64,000 nt of DNA, from NCBI GenBank assembly GCA_024036415.1, contig JAMWET010007208.1:484501-548500 (forward strand), given 5' to 3'. The stretch comes from Prochilodus magdalenae (lineage: Eukaryota > Chordata > Actinopteri > Characiformes > Prochilodontidae). Position numbers and translations under genes: made by a program. The notes beneath the pieces were generated by a model that saw only the letters and a program-made list of their open reading frames with translations, made no database searches and was not told where the DNA came from. Of the stretch, positions 43,860 through 53,682 are shown one piece after another (position 1 is the first letter of the stretch; the number at the start of each line of letters is the position of its first letter).

Positions 43860-44975
43860 GAAATGCTAAGAGATATGTTTTTAAATGTCTCTTTATGATT
43901 CTCTAAGGTTGACTGCCTAATTGAAGCTGGAATTGAGTTCCATGTTTAGAAGCCTAATAGCTGAAAGAGCCTTTTCATGTTTCCTGTATTTTACAGAAGG
44001 TATTTGCAGAAAGCCAGCATCTGCAGATTTAAGGTCACAAGCTGGAACAAAAACTGAGAGACAGTCTGTAATATAAGCAGGTGCTAGATTATTCAGATCC
44101 TAATAGACCAGCAAGAGGACTTTAAAGTCTACTGTACTAGATACAGGCAGCCAGTGCAGCTGTTTCAGAACAGGAGTGATATGAGTTCTGGGGTTAGGGT
44201 CTGTTAGGATCCGAGCTGCTGCGTTCTGTACGTCTTACAGTAATCAATTCTGCTTGTAACAAAAGCATGGACAAGTTTCTCTGTGTGGCTCTGAGACAGA
44301 AAAGGCAGAAGTTTTTTATTTAAGATCACGCCCAGGTTTTGTAATTCAGGTTCTATCTTAGTAGCTAAAGAACCGAGTTTGTTATAATGCATTGTTCTCT
44401 GAGTTTTAGTACCGATAATCAGTATTTCAGTTCTTTCTTCATTTAGTTTCTTTGACATCCACTAATAATTTGACACACAGCTTCTACGTCTTCCTACCGA
44501 GTCTAGATTATCCAAATGAATTGAGACGCATAACTGCGTGTCATCAACATAGCTATGGCAGTTAACATCATGTTTGACCTCACCCAGAGGGAACATGTAC
44601 AAAGAGAAAAGCAGAGGCCGTAAAAAGGACCCCTGTGGTACTCCACAATGAATACTACATTTTCAGTTGAGTGAGTTCCCAGTGAAACCAGGAACAGCCT
44701 GCTTGTTAAATATGATTTAAACCATTCTAAGACTGGGCCAGAGAGGCAGACCCGGTGTTCAAGAAAGTGGGTTAGAATCTTTGTAATCCACAGTATTAAA
44801 GGCTTCACTAAGGTCCAATAAGACCAGAACAGAAGGATTCTGTACATCGGTGCTGAGCCTGAGGTCACTGACAACACAAAGTAATGCTGTCTCAGTACTA
44901 TGGTTTGAACGAAATGAAGTAGGAACAGGATCAAGATCACATGTGGATGAACCTAATATGTATAACAGCTGTAAG
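43860..44975 (-). pseudogene. L2-type LINE relic
   Basis: Minus-strand blocks: RSNHSTETALLCVVSDLRLS and VLVLLDLSEAFNTVDY (44935-44790), VLEWFKSYLTSRLFLV (about 44740-44690), a damaged GVPQGS..GPLLFSLY region in shifted frames (about 44640-44600), YADD position about 44560, then MSKKLNEERTEILIIG (44458-44410). This series (HSTETAL, LLDLS.AFDTVDH, WF.SYL..R) is the L2/Maui type, distinct from the LINE at 25.9 kb. Its 3' part continues to about 43860. An LTR-like block at 44985 interrupts it. Confidence 0.7.
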
Positions 44976-44984
44976 ATCCTGGCA

Positions 44985-45335
44985 CGTCTTGTCTTGTCTT
45001 GCCCCCGGTTTATCTGTTTTCTCTGTTTTTCAATTTCTCTGTTGTCTTCCTGTTCCATGTGCTTCTGTTTGTCTCTTGTCTCCGCTCTCGTGTCGTGTCC
45101 TAAATTTGTAGCTCCGCCCCTTTACAGGTGTTCCTTGTTAGTCCTTGTTCATGTTGTTCCCTTTGTTCTTGCTGGGTGTTTTGTTATTGGTTATAGTGTA
45201 TTCCTGTTTTTTGGTCTTAGTAGTGTTTCGTTTCTTGTTTTTGCGAATGTGGGTTTTGTTTTTTCTTATTGGTTGTTCATTAAAAGACCTCCATCCTGCG
45301 TCCTCGTCTTGTTCCACATCACAGATCCATTATGT
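44985..45335 (+). mobile_element. LTR-like segment, family C
   Basis: A T-rich, low-complexity segment starting gcacgtcttgtcttgtcttg, with tagctccgccccttt, an attaaaag signal (45279) and ccacatcaca at the end. The layout resembles fish gypsy solo LTRs. The 164-codon open frame across it (44850-45344) is a by-product of the low-complexity composition. Confidence 0.4.
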
Positions 45336-45369
45336 CTTTTTTGACGTAGGTGGCTTTTCAGGAAAGTTA

Positions 45370-45650
45370 TTGGAACTTGCTCCAGCTTGCTGAGCTATGT
45401 TCTGTCTTATCAGTGCTATTTTATTTTTAAAATGAATTGCAAACATATTCCAGGTTTCAGAAGATAAGTCCTCATAAGACCCGTTCGAAGAACATTAGGA
45501 TTTATTAGTCGGCCTGTGATGAAGAGAAGGACTTTGGTATTATGTTTGAGTTTGTTAATTACACCAGAGAGGTATAACTGTCTGGATATTTTCATGGCAG
45601 CATTGTAGGTGGAGATCTGCTCTTTAAAAATATTATAGGGTACATGCAGT
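45370..45650 (-). repeat. Possible 5' continuation of the L2-type LINE
   Basis: The segment follows the LTR-like block and may be the upstream part of the same LINE; no reading frame was confirmed. Confidence 0.3.
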
Positions 45651-45759
45651 TAGGTTTTTCTCTATAAGTGCTCTGATTTATGTCACATTATATACATTAC
45701 TTAAGGCTAACTAGCAAATAATAAAGTCATAGCCAATCAAAAACTAAACATAACACATT

Positions 45760-45880
45760 TATCTGTGCTGGTTTATGGTGGTCTGGTGCATTTTAGCTGG
45801 TCAGCCCATCGTGGTCATAAAACCAGTGCCGAAACACTACACATCCTTGCTTTGCTGGTGACTAGCCTTGCTACACACTA
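45760..45880. repeat. Outlying block of the TGCTGGTTTA minisatellite
   Basis: gctggtttatggtggtctgg, ttagctggtcagcccatcgt, ggtcat, tgctggtgactagcc are the same units as at 47.95-51.7 kb. Confidence 0.75.
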
Positions 45881-45937
45881 GAATAGACATTTCAAGCTGG
45901 TTCATGATTTTTATTTTCCTGGACTTCCTGGACTGGA

Positions 45938-46535
45938 GAGTTGACACCCACTCTAAGTGGAAAAAAGATTTCGATCCTGATTTTTATCCAGCTTTACTAG
46001 CATAGTCTCAGCATAACTTCACCTTGTACCTTTAAAGCATCATTGTGAGGACTTGTTTGGTGATTTTCAAACACGATAGATCCACTAAATGAGCTTGAGC
46101 TTGACATTTATCATGATTCCCAGTGTGAAGCTCCCTGTCCTATCTGCCTCCTTGATTTTGCTCTGTTCTTTTGATCTGAAATCCAAGTGGATCTTCACGC
46201 AAGTGAGTCTCTGGGCTTTAGGTCAGCCAAGATAAATCAAAGCAGACACGAAAAGAAGACTTGTTTACCAACTTAGACTGACTAATCCTTCCACAGCGGC
46301 AGATGTCCTATAAGACATTACGTCCTGGCTTGGCATTCCCAAAGCCTGTGCCATGTCAGAGGTCTTTGTCACGTGATTTTCATCTCTATAAATCTGTGCA
46401 TTGTGGCATCTATGTGGAGTAAGACACAGGTGGAAGGCCACAGTTCTGCCACAAGCAGTGCTCTTAGATACAACACAGGTGGCAAGGCACATACACTCTA
46501 ACTTGAAGGTGGTCACAATTAGCCATACATCAATT
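45938..46535 (+). repeat. Duplicated segment D, copy 2 (empty site)
   Basis: Collinear with 40670-41945 but without the 41181-41712 transposon. The empty site is atctatgtggagtaag at 46407-46422. Confidence 0.85.
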
Positions 46536-47950
46536 CAAACCACCCTTCATTAAGCCCACTCTCCGAGACACAATAACATATACCTGTTACTATGGCAGTG
46601 CCCACCATTGAGGTCCAGACCTATTTTTCCAAGGTATATACAATAACAACAAAAATGCAACTCTGGTACTTCAAAGATATTGTACAGTGCCTAGATGACC
46701 AAAATCCTCACATGATCTCCTGCATCACTGCTTTACCATGGCTGGAGTGAAAGCTGTTTTAGTCATTACTACAAAACCTGAACTCAACATTGTGGCTTTT
46801 TAGTTATGTCAGGAAACCAAACAGGTATGTGAGGTGTGTACAGGTGGCTAGAACTAGCAGACTGCTTTAACTGTTACTGTAGGAATAAACAGATAAGATA
46901 GCTACCCATCTAACATTAAGGCTCATAGTGTACTTTACACGAGTGGTGCACAATAAGACATAAGAGATTTCTCCACTGTGCCCACTCATATCAGCTATTG
47001 TGACCTCCATTTCAGGAACACAGCCCGTTAGTTAGCAAGCTACATGTACTAAGCTCACCAGACAAAAAAAAATCTGTCACCTGTGACTGAAATGTACCTA
47101 ATAGCAGATAAGGGCTGTGCTTCAATTTGGCATGAACTGAAGAAGTCCGACATTCTTGCATCAAAGAATTGCGTCAGATTTGGTGGATTACACCTTCCCT
47201 GGCGTTTACTAGTTGTTCAAGGTAGAGGGCCCATTTCCACATCATTTAACCAACCCCAGAACACCACAGAGGCGACTCATTGTTTCCCACAGTCCAGGAA
47301 GCTCATAACATATTTTGGTAACTTTAATGATGTTGAGCTTTTAATTGTTGGACACAGTATGTCTGTGGTATACCCATCATAAGCTACTACTTGTAATTAG
47401 ACGTCTAAAACGCCCATCAGACTGTCAGCTTGCTCTATGTCTTGTCTAGTTTCTATTTTAGCCTCTACTTCTCTTGCAGTGTGGATCGTTTTATTTTATG
47501 CTACTACCTATTGGCTGCCTACTGTGTGGGGTTGGGGTGGTAAAGTGGGGTCTGAGTCAAACCCCTGTAATATGCTTTATTTTTGGACCTCAGTACTTCT
47601 AAAGCCAGAAAATGCACTGCACACCACTGAATTTTGACTGGTGTGAATAAGAAGCCCAGTGTTTATTAATGTATTAGCTAGCTAACCCAACAGTAAACAT
47701 GACTATTCATCACAGATACATCACAGTGATAAAAGAATCTTACACTAAACCTGAAACGGCCTGTGCTTTGGACACTCATGAAGAGTGTTAGACGAGTTAA
47801 CACTGTTATAAGGAGTTGTAGAATTTCGGGAGGAAGGTGGGTTTAACCATCTACGTGGGTGGGATGCTAATGCTGATGAATCTAGTCTTAGTCCCCTTCA
47901 ACCAGCAGTTCCCCTTTAACAAAACTTTCTACAGCAATTGGACGCAAACA
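46536..47950. other. Stretch without a recognised gene
   Basis: Around 47107-47235 a segment (tttggcatgaactgaagaag; tttggtggatt..ccttccctggc) weakly resembles 59365-59475 and may be a relic of a shared transposon. No gene evidence. Confidence 0.35.
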
Positions 47951-48199
47951 CGTTTTCATGCATGGCTGTTATGTTATTTTGATGTTGGTTTCGGCTGCTC
48001 TTTACTGGTTTAAGCTGGTATAGTGCTGGTGCTGGTTTACCTGCTCACACAGGCCACTATACCATTGTTGGTATAATTTCTGTGTCTGCTGACCAGATTC
48101 CTAGCACCCAAAGCACAACCGCTGCTGCTTTTGCTGGTGACTAGCATAGCTTCTATGCTTGCTGACCAATTTACAAGTGACAAAACACAATATATGTTG

Positions 48200-49303
48200 G
48201 TTTTCCCATCTTCGTGCTACATACAAACCGCTGAGTATTCAGGTTCCAGGTGGGAAAAGGAGCTTAAACTCCATAATGACCAAATTGACTGGCAAACTGT
48301 CTGGGATAACATCATTTCATCCTCCAGAAATCCTAACCATCAGTTAATCCATTATAATTTTATTTTTAAATTTTACTTAACCCCCTGTAGACGTTACCAC
48401 ATGCATCTTATACCCTCTCCTTTATGTACACTGTGCTCTGAGAACAAATATGGCACATTTCTACACATGTTCTGGGAATGCCCTAAAGTAGACAGGTTTT
48501 GGTGTAAAGTTTCTACAACTCTATCAGCCATCTTACTGAAGTCAATGGTTGGTGTAGCTCAGAGGATAACACCTCTACCCACCAAGTAGTTACCACCACA
48601 CGTGGGAGACTGGGGTTCGAATCCCAGGCTGAGTGACTACGCTGTGCTACACCGATAAGAGTCCATGGGCAAGACTCCTAACACTTATCATATGATTAAC
48701 CTTGTAAGTCGCTCTGGATAAGAGCGTCAGCTAAATACCATGAATGTAAATTCTTTTGTCAGTTGAGCTTTATCTCTTGAATGACGATTCCTCTTGCAAC
48801 CTGAACTGTACAGGAAAAAGAATTTGGATGGCTGGACTGACTGCTGCCAAAAAAATACTAGTTCTACGCTGGCACCCTCCTCATTCTGTAAATTGGAGAC
48901 AATGGATCCTGTCATGTGTGGACGTCATTAACTTGGAATTGTCGACTGCTCATATCCATGGTGCTAAAGGAAGCATGTTAAAGGCCTGGGAAGATGCTGT
49001 TGATAAGTTTACCGAACTACTCTGAACTCTGATCCAAGCTCCGCTCACTGTCTGTTATTATCATCATCATTATTAATACTGTTATTGCATCTTTTTACCT
49101 TCAGTTATTCTACGACTGTATTGTATTCACTTTCTTTCATGTTAATCTGGGCATTTGAGGGTGGGGTGCCATGGGGAGGGGTATGGGAGGGAGGGGTCGT
49201 GGGGTGGGATTGTGGGGACGGGGTTGCAGGGTGGTATATTGATTGATTGTTTTCTCTTTCTGTCCCTTTAAATGACAATAAATATTTGATCAAAAAAAAA
49301 ACA
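48200..49303 (+). pseudogene. L1-like LINE C-terminal relic, interrupted by a SINE
   Basis: Part one, about 48225-48545: RWEKELKLHNDQIDWQTVWD, LIHYNFIFKFYLTPCRRYHM, and a zinc-like CTLCSENKYGTFLHMFWECP followed by VDRFW. Part two, 48752-49025: KRIWMAGLTAAKKILVLRWH, W..WILSCVDVINLELSTAH and MLKAWEDAVDKF. Together these are the C-terminal region of fish L1/Tx1-type ORF2. The 3' end is an aataaatatttgatc followed by poly(A) at about 49303. The SINE at 48547-48750 separates the two parts. The first part has a long open stretch, so it decayed late. Confidence 0.75.
48547..48750 (+). mobile_element. tRNA-derived SINE inserted in the L1-like LINE
   Basis: tRNA-like head with A box (ggtgtagctcagaggataac) and B box (ggttcgaatccc, about 48612-48623). 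The tail, tgtaagtcgctctggataag followed by agcgtcagctaaatacc, is the LINE-derived 3' end common to many fish SINEs. No anticodon-stem fold was confirmed. Its insertion splits the L1-like reading frame. Confidence 0.85.
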
Positions 49304-49718
49304 TGTTGGTTTTATTGCTGACCAGCCATGCTGGTCTATGCTGGTTTACACCGGTATAGTCCAGGTATTGGTTTAGCTAGTCACCCAGCTTAAACATGCA
49401 TGTGAACCATTATGCCAGCATTAAACCACAGCACATGCTGGTTTTGCTGTTGGTCAGGATAACTTCCATTCTGCTGACCAGCTTATCAAAGTCAAAACAC
49501 AACATATGTTGGTTGTGTTGGTGATTATTTTGGTTAATGCTGGAAAAAAAACAGCTCAGACCAGCATTCATTTCATGTTGGTATTAGTTGGTGCTGGTTT
49601 ACCTGGTGATCCCACCGTGTTCATGCTTGTTGACAATTAAAATACAACATGCTGGTTTAAATGGTGACCAGCTATGCCAGACCTCGGTTCATTCTGGCTC
49701 ACACTGGTTTAGTGCTGG
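49304..49718. repeat. TGCTGGTTTA minisatellite, diverged block
   Basis: tgctggtctatgctggttta, gctagtcacccagcttaaac, and acatgctggttt.. units. Confidence 0.75.
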
Positions 49719-50152
49719 TTGTCACATACCGCCTCCTCTGGTGCCTGTGTGGTACTGCACATGGCTTCTTTCACTCACTCTCACACACTTCCTGCTGATT
49801 TAGGACTCATCAGGCCACCCATTTCTACCCCACTGTTTGCTCTGCCTGTTTGCAAAGTCTCTGTATTGATTTCTGAGCCGTGGTTCTTAGGGTTCTTGAT
49901 CTGAATTTGCAGCTTGTTCTGTTCCTTGGCTCTGCCTCTCTGCAAAGTCTCTGTGTTGATTTCTGAGCTGTGTCTGAATCAGCTGTGTATATTTTTTTCT
50001 TGGTTTTGACCCCTGCTCTGGTATCTGGGCGCATCTATGCTGATACCTCTTTGTGTTTTGACCCAATGCCTGTTCTGACTGTGATTCTTGGACAGCCCAG
50101 CCACTCTACACTTGCAACCTGCCTCAACCCCTTTACCACAGTGGTACTATTT
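49719..50152 (+). mobile_element. Solo LTR relic, family B, copy 2
   Basis: Starts tgtcacataccgcctcctct; shares the tttgctctgcctgtttgcaa core before agtctctgt, and the final ctgcctcaacc, with 6225-6606. It contains an internal duplication of ctctgcct..tgcaaagtctctgt..ttgatttctgag at 49840-49970. It lies inside the minisatellite. Confidence 0.6.
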
Positions 50153-51720
50153 TAGCAAGTCACCAAGCTATGTTAGCTGACTTTATGCTTGTTGACCATA
50201 TACCAGCATTACTACACAACACATGCTGGTTTTGCTGGTGACCAACATAACATCTATTCTTGCTGACCAGCGTATCAATGTCAAAACACAACATATACTG
50301 GTCATGTTGTGGACTGGTTTATGCTGGTCTGGTGGTGGTTTAGCCGGTCACCCCACCATGGTCATGCTCATTAACCATCATACCAGTATCACAGAATGAC
50401 ACATACTGGTTTTGCTGGGGCCAGCCATGCTGGTCTATGTTGGTTTATGTTGGCCTACACTGGTATAGTGCTGGTAGTGGTTAACCTGGTCTCTCAGTAT
50501 ACACATGGTCATGGTCGTACCAACATTAAAACACAACACTTGCTGCTTTTGCTGGTTTACATGCTGGTTTTAGCTGGTTTATCCTGGTCTGGTACTGGTT
50601 TAGCTGGTCATCCCACCATGGCCATGTTTGTTATGTATTACATACTGGTTTTAGCAGGTTTATGCTGGTTTATCGTGGTATAGATTTATAATGGTGTTGA
50701 AATACAACATATGCTGGTTTTATTGGTGACCAATTATGCTGGTGACTGTGTCGGTTCATGCTGGTGTAGTGCTGGTGCTGGTTTGGTTGGTCACCCAGCT
50801 TAGATATGCTTATTGACCATCATACCAGCATTAAAACACAACACATACTGTTTTTGCTGGGGACCAGCCATGCTGGTCTATGTTGGTTTATGTTGGCCTA
50901 CACTGGTATAGTGCTGGTACTGGTTAACCTGGTCTCTCAGTTTACACATGGTCATGGTCGTACCAACATTAAAACACAACACTTGCTGCTTTTGCTGCTG
51001 ACCAGCCATTCTATGCTGGTTTATGGTGAAAATAAAAAGAAACAGCACATACCACCATGCATTACATACTGGTTTGTGCTGGTTTATCCTGGTTTGGTAC
51101 TGGTTTAGCTGGTGATCCCACCATGGTCATGTTTGTTCTGTATTACATGCTGGTTTTAGCTGGTTTGTGCTGGTTTATCCTGGTCTGGTACTGGTTTAGC
51201 TGGTAATCCCACCATGGTCATATGTGTTCTGTATTACATGCTGGTTTTGGCTGGTTTATCCTGGTCTGGTACTGGTTTAGCTGGTGATCCCACCATGGTC
51301 ATATGTGTTCTGTATAACATGCTGGTTTTAGCTGGTTTATCCTGGTCTGGTACTGGTTTAGCTGGTAATCCCACCATGGTCATGTTTGTTATGTATTACA
51401 TGCTGGTTTTAGCGGGCTTATGCTGGTTTATCGTGGTGTAGATTTATACTAGTGTTGGAATACAACATATGCTGGTTTTATTGGTGACCAGTCATGCTGG
51501 TGACTGTGTCGGTTCATGCTGGTGTAGTGCTGGTGCTGGTTTAGTTGGTCACCCAGCTTGGATATGCTCATTGGCTTATGCTGGTGTATTCTGGTGCTGG
51601 TTTATATCAGTGTCAAATTACAACATGCACTGATTTTGGTGGTGACCAGCTTATTGACTTTCATTGTTGCTGAGCAGCATCCAGAGCACATCATATTCTG
51701 CTTCTGGTGGAGACCAGCCG

Positions 51721-52020
51721 TGCTGCTCTATTCTGCTCCAGGCTGGGCTTTCTAGCAGGGTTGTGACTGCGTTGTCCAGACATAACGCAAACAGCGCCCT
51801 CTTTTGACGAGGAACAGCCTCGTGACAGTGTTCGTGCGTCTCCTGGGTGAAAGTTTCAGCCAGCTCATGATCTCATAAAAAGCCCCCAGCCAAGCAAGTT
51901 TCACCATATCCCTGCAACTCTCTTTCTCCCGCTTTTTCGCTTTCTAAAAAAACAGTTCGTGCTTCTTTTTATTACGCTTCTCAGAACTGCGTCACGCGAT
52001 GGGCGTGGCCAAGCGAATAC
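51721..52020. other. Stretch between minisatellite and CpG-rich region
   Basis: No gene seen. cataaaaagcccc (51876) is TATA-like, without other support. Confidence 0.3.
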
Positions 52021-52800
52021 TGACTTGCAGAGCGAGGCGCCCGCTCCGAATTGCTGAATCAGCTCGGCGCAATGGAAACGTGTGGCGTGACTGATTTATA
52101 AAGCTTTATATCTCACGATATAACCTCACGTGTCTACTGTCACGTTCACGTACTTGAATATGGAGAGCGCTGTGCGGAGCGGATGCCTTTTCTCCGAGTT
52201 GTAGAGTGAGAGGAAACTCTGAGTTCCCCGAGTCCCCCCCCTCCTCTCTGCGCTCTGGCTCGCTGCTGCTGCTGCTGCTGCTGAGGAGACAGAGGCAGCC
52301 AGTGGGAGGAGGAGAGCATCACATGAACCAGTGGGCTTGTCTGGGTGCGTGTGTGAGCGCAGCACATGCATTCGCCTGTATCCTGTCGTCGGACTGGTCA
52401 CAAATGAACTGTTACCGCACGATTTGCTGCTCAGCTAGTCACTTATGAAATGTCTTCATTTAATGCCATGCTAGGAGGAACAGAGCGGGGTAGGACCTGT
52501 TAAGCCCCTGCAAACGTAAATAAATGGTCATAGCGGTATTGTTCCCATACCATGCGTTCGGTCTAGTCTGCTGTCACCGTTCGGTTAGGCAGAGTGCCCA
52601 CCTCTTGAATGCCCGAGTAATTACGCATGGGATCAGTTTTAGGTCGTGCTGATCTCAGCTGGGAGTGGGGTGAAGCTCGAGTCTACCTTAAATTGGCCGT
52701 GTTGACTAATCATCACCCCATACCCCCATGGTAGCGAGTAGGCGGGGCCAGCGGTTTATAGTCCTAAACCCGCGCGTTTTTGCTCAGATGTTCAGTGAGT
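51960..52800 (+). promoter_or_regulatory. CpG-richer region upstream of the galaxin-like gene
   Basis: CpG dinucleotides are far more frequent here (for example 51990-52090, 52130-52180, 52540-52600, 52765-52780) than in the repeat-laden sequence to the left, as expected near a vertebrate promoter. A (CTG)8 run lies at about 52261-52282. A TATA-like tttatag at 52755-52761 is about 30 bp before a possible initiator (tcagatg, 52785) and the coding start. No CpG count was computed; a non-coding first exon elsewhere is possible. Confidence 0.4.
52261..52282. repeat. (CTG)n trinucleotide repeat
   Basis: About eight CTG units upstream of the galaxin-like gene. The poly-Leu and poly-Ala frames across it are not supported as genes. 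Confidence 0.9.
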
Positions 52801-52808
52801 TAGGCGTG

Positions 52809-52833
52809 ATGGCGCGCTCCGCTCTCTGCTGCA
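52809..52833 (+). CDS. Galaxin-like gene, exon 1 (start of signal peptide)
   Basis: Codes MARSALCC plus one base and is followed by gtaagt. Ends in phase 1. Confidence 0.75.
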
Positions 52834-53074
52834 GTAAGTGGGCATCTTCTCCTTTTTTATCCTTACTGTTATCTGTTTGTGGTGGCTGGCAGTGAATACC
52901 GGCTCTCTTATCTCTCATTCTCAGGGATTTGTTTTCTGTTTTCTTTTGCTTTACAGTGTTGCTGGGCTTATACATGATCTCTTCTGCTCAGGGTAAGTGT
53001 GTGTTTTGCGCAGGGCATGAGGACGAGTTTCAGGATCTAACATGTGCTTCTCTTTTACTGTGTGTGTGTCTATC

Positions 53075-53112
<38 letters not shown>

Positions 53113-53169
53113 CAATTTTACAATTTTATATTATATATATATATAGAGAGAGGAAGAGAAAGTTACTAG

Positions 53170-53260
<91 letters not shown>

Positions 53261-53418
53261 ATATATCTGTATATATATATCAGTGTCTATATAGTGTACC
53301 TCCAAATGGTCTGACATTACTTGAAGAAAAAAAAAAAACACTTCCAGATTAACTTCCATTGTAAGTTACAACAGCTTTGCCTTCTCCTGTCAAATTCCAA
53401 GTTGAGAGACATGCAAGG

Positions 53419-53504
<86 letters not shown>

Positions 53505-53592
53505 GCCCATGTATCTATCTGTCTGTCTATGTATCTATCTGTCTGTCTATGTATCTCTCTCTCTTTCTCTCTCTCTCTGTCTCTCTCTCTCT

Positions 53593-53682
<90 letters not shown>

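Larger units (their letters stand above)
47950..51720. repeat. TGCTGGTTTA-type minisatellite array with higher-order repeats
   Basis: The short motif (t)gctggttta/tgctggtgctggttta/cttagctggtca recurs through the region. From 51100 to 51400 an 81-93-bp unit (acatgctggttttagctggt .. ccaccatggtcat) repeats. Larger blocks also repeat: 50396-50560 with 50844-51003, and 50695-50820 with 51455-51570. The array is interrupted by L1-like/SINE sequence (48200-49303) and an LTR (49719-50152). Open frames such as 51214-51441 only reflect the 81-bp period. Confidence 0.88.

Noticed and set aside
44850..45344. 164-codon plus-strand frame
   Set aside because: Crosses the junction of a minus-strand L2-type LINE and an LTR-like segment; T-rich low complexity and no domain.
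48547..48625. Functional tRNA gene
   Set aside because: A and B boxes are present, but the sequence continues into a LINE-derived SINE tail and no proper cloverleaf with anticodon arm was evident.
51214..51441. Repeat protein of 27-residue units
   Set aside because: Produced by the 81-bp period of the TGCTGGTTTA minisatellite, with no gene context.
52126..52448. Small proteins over the CTG run (poly-Leu plus strand, poly-Ala/poly-Gln minus strand)
   Set aside because: The CTG run drives all of these frames; there is no splice or domain support, and they overlap in opposite strands.
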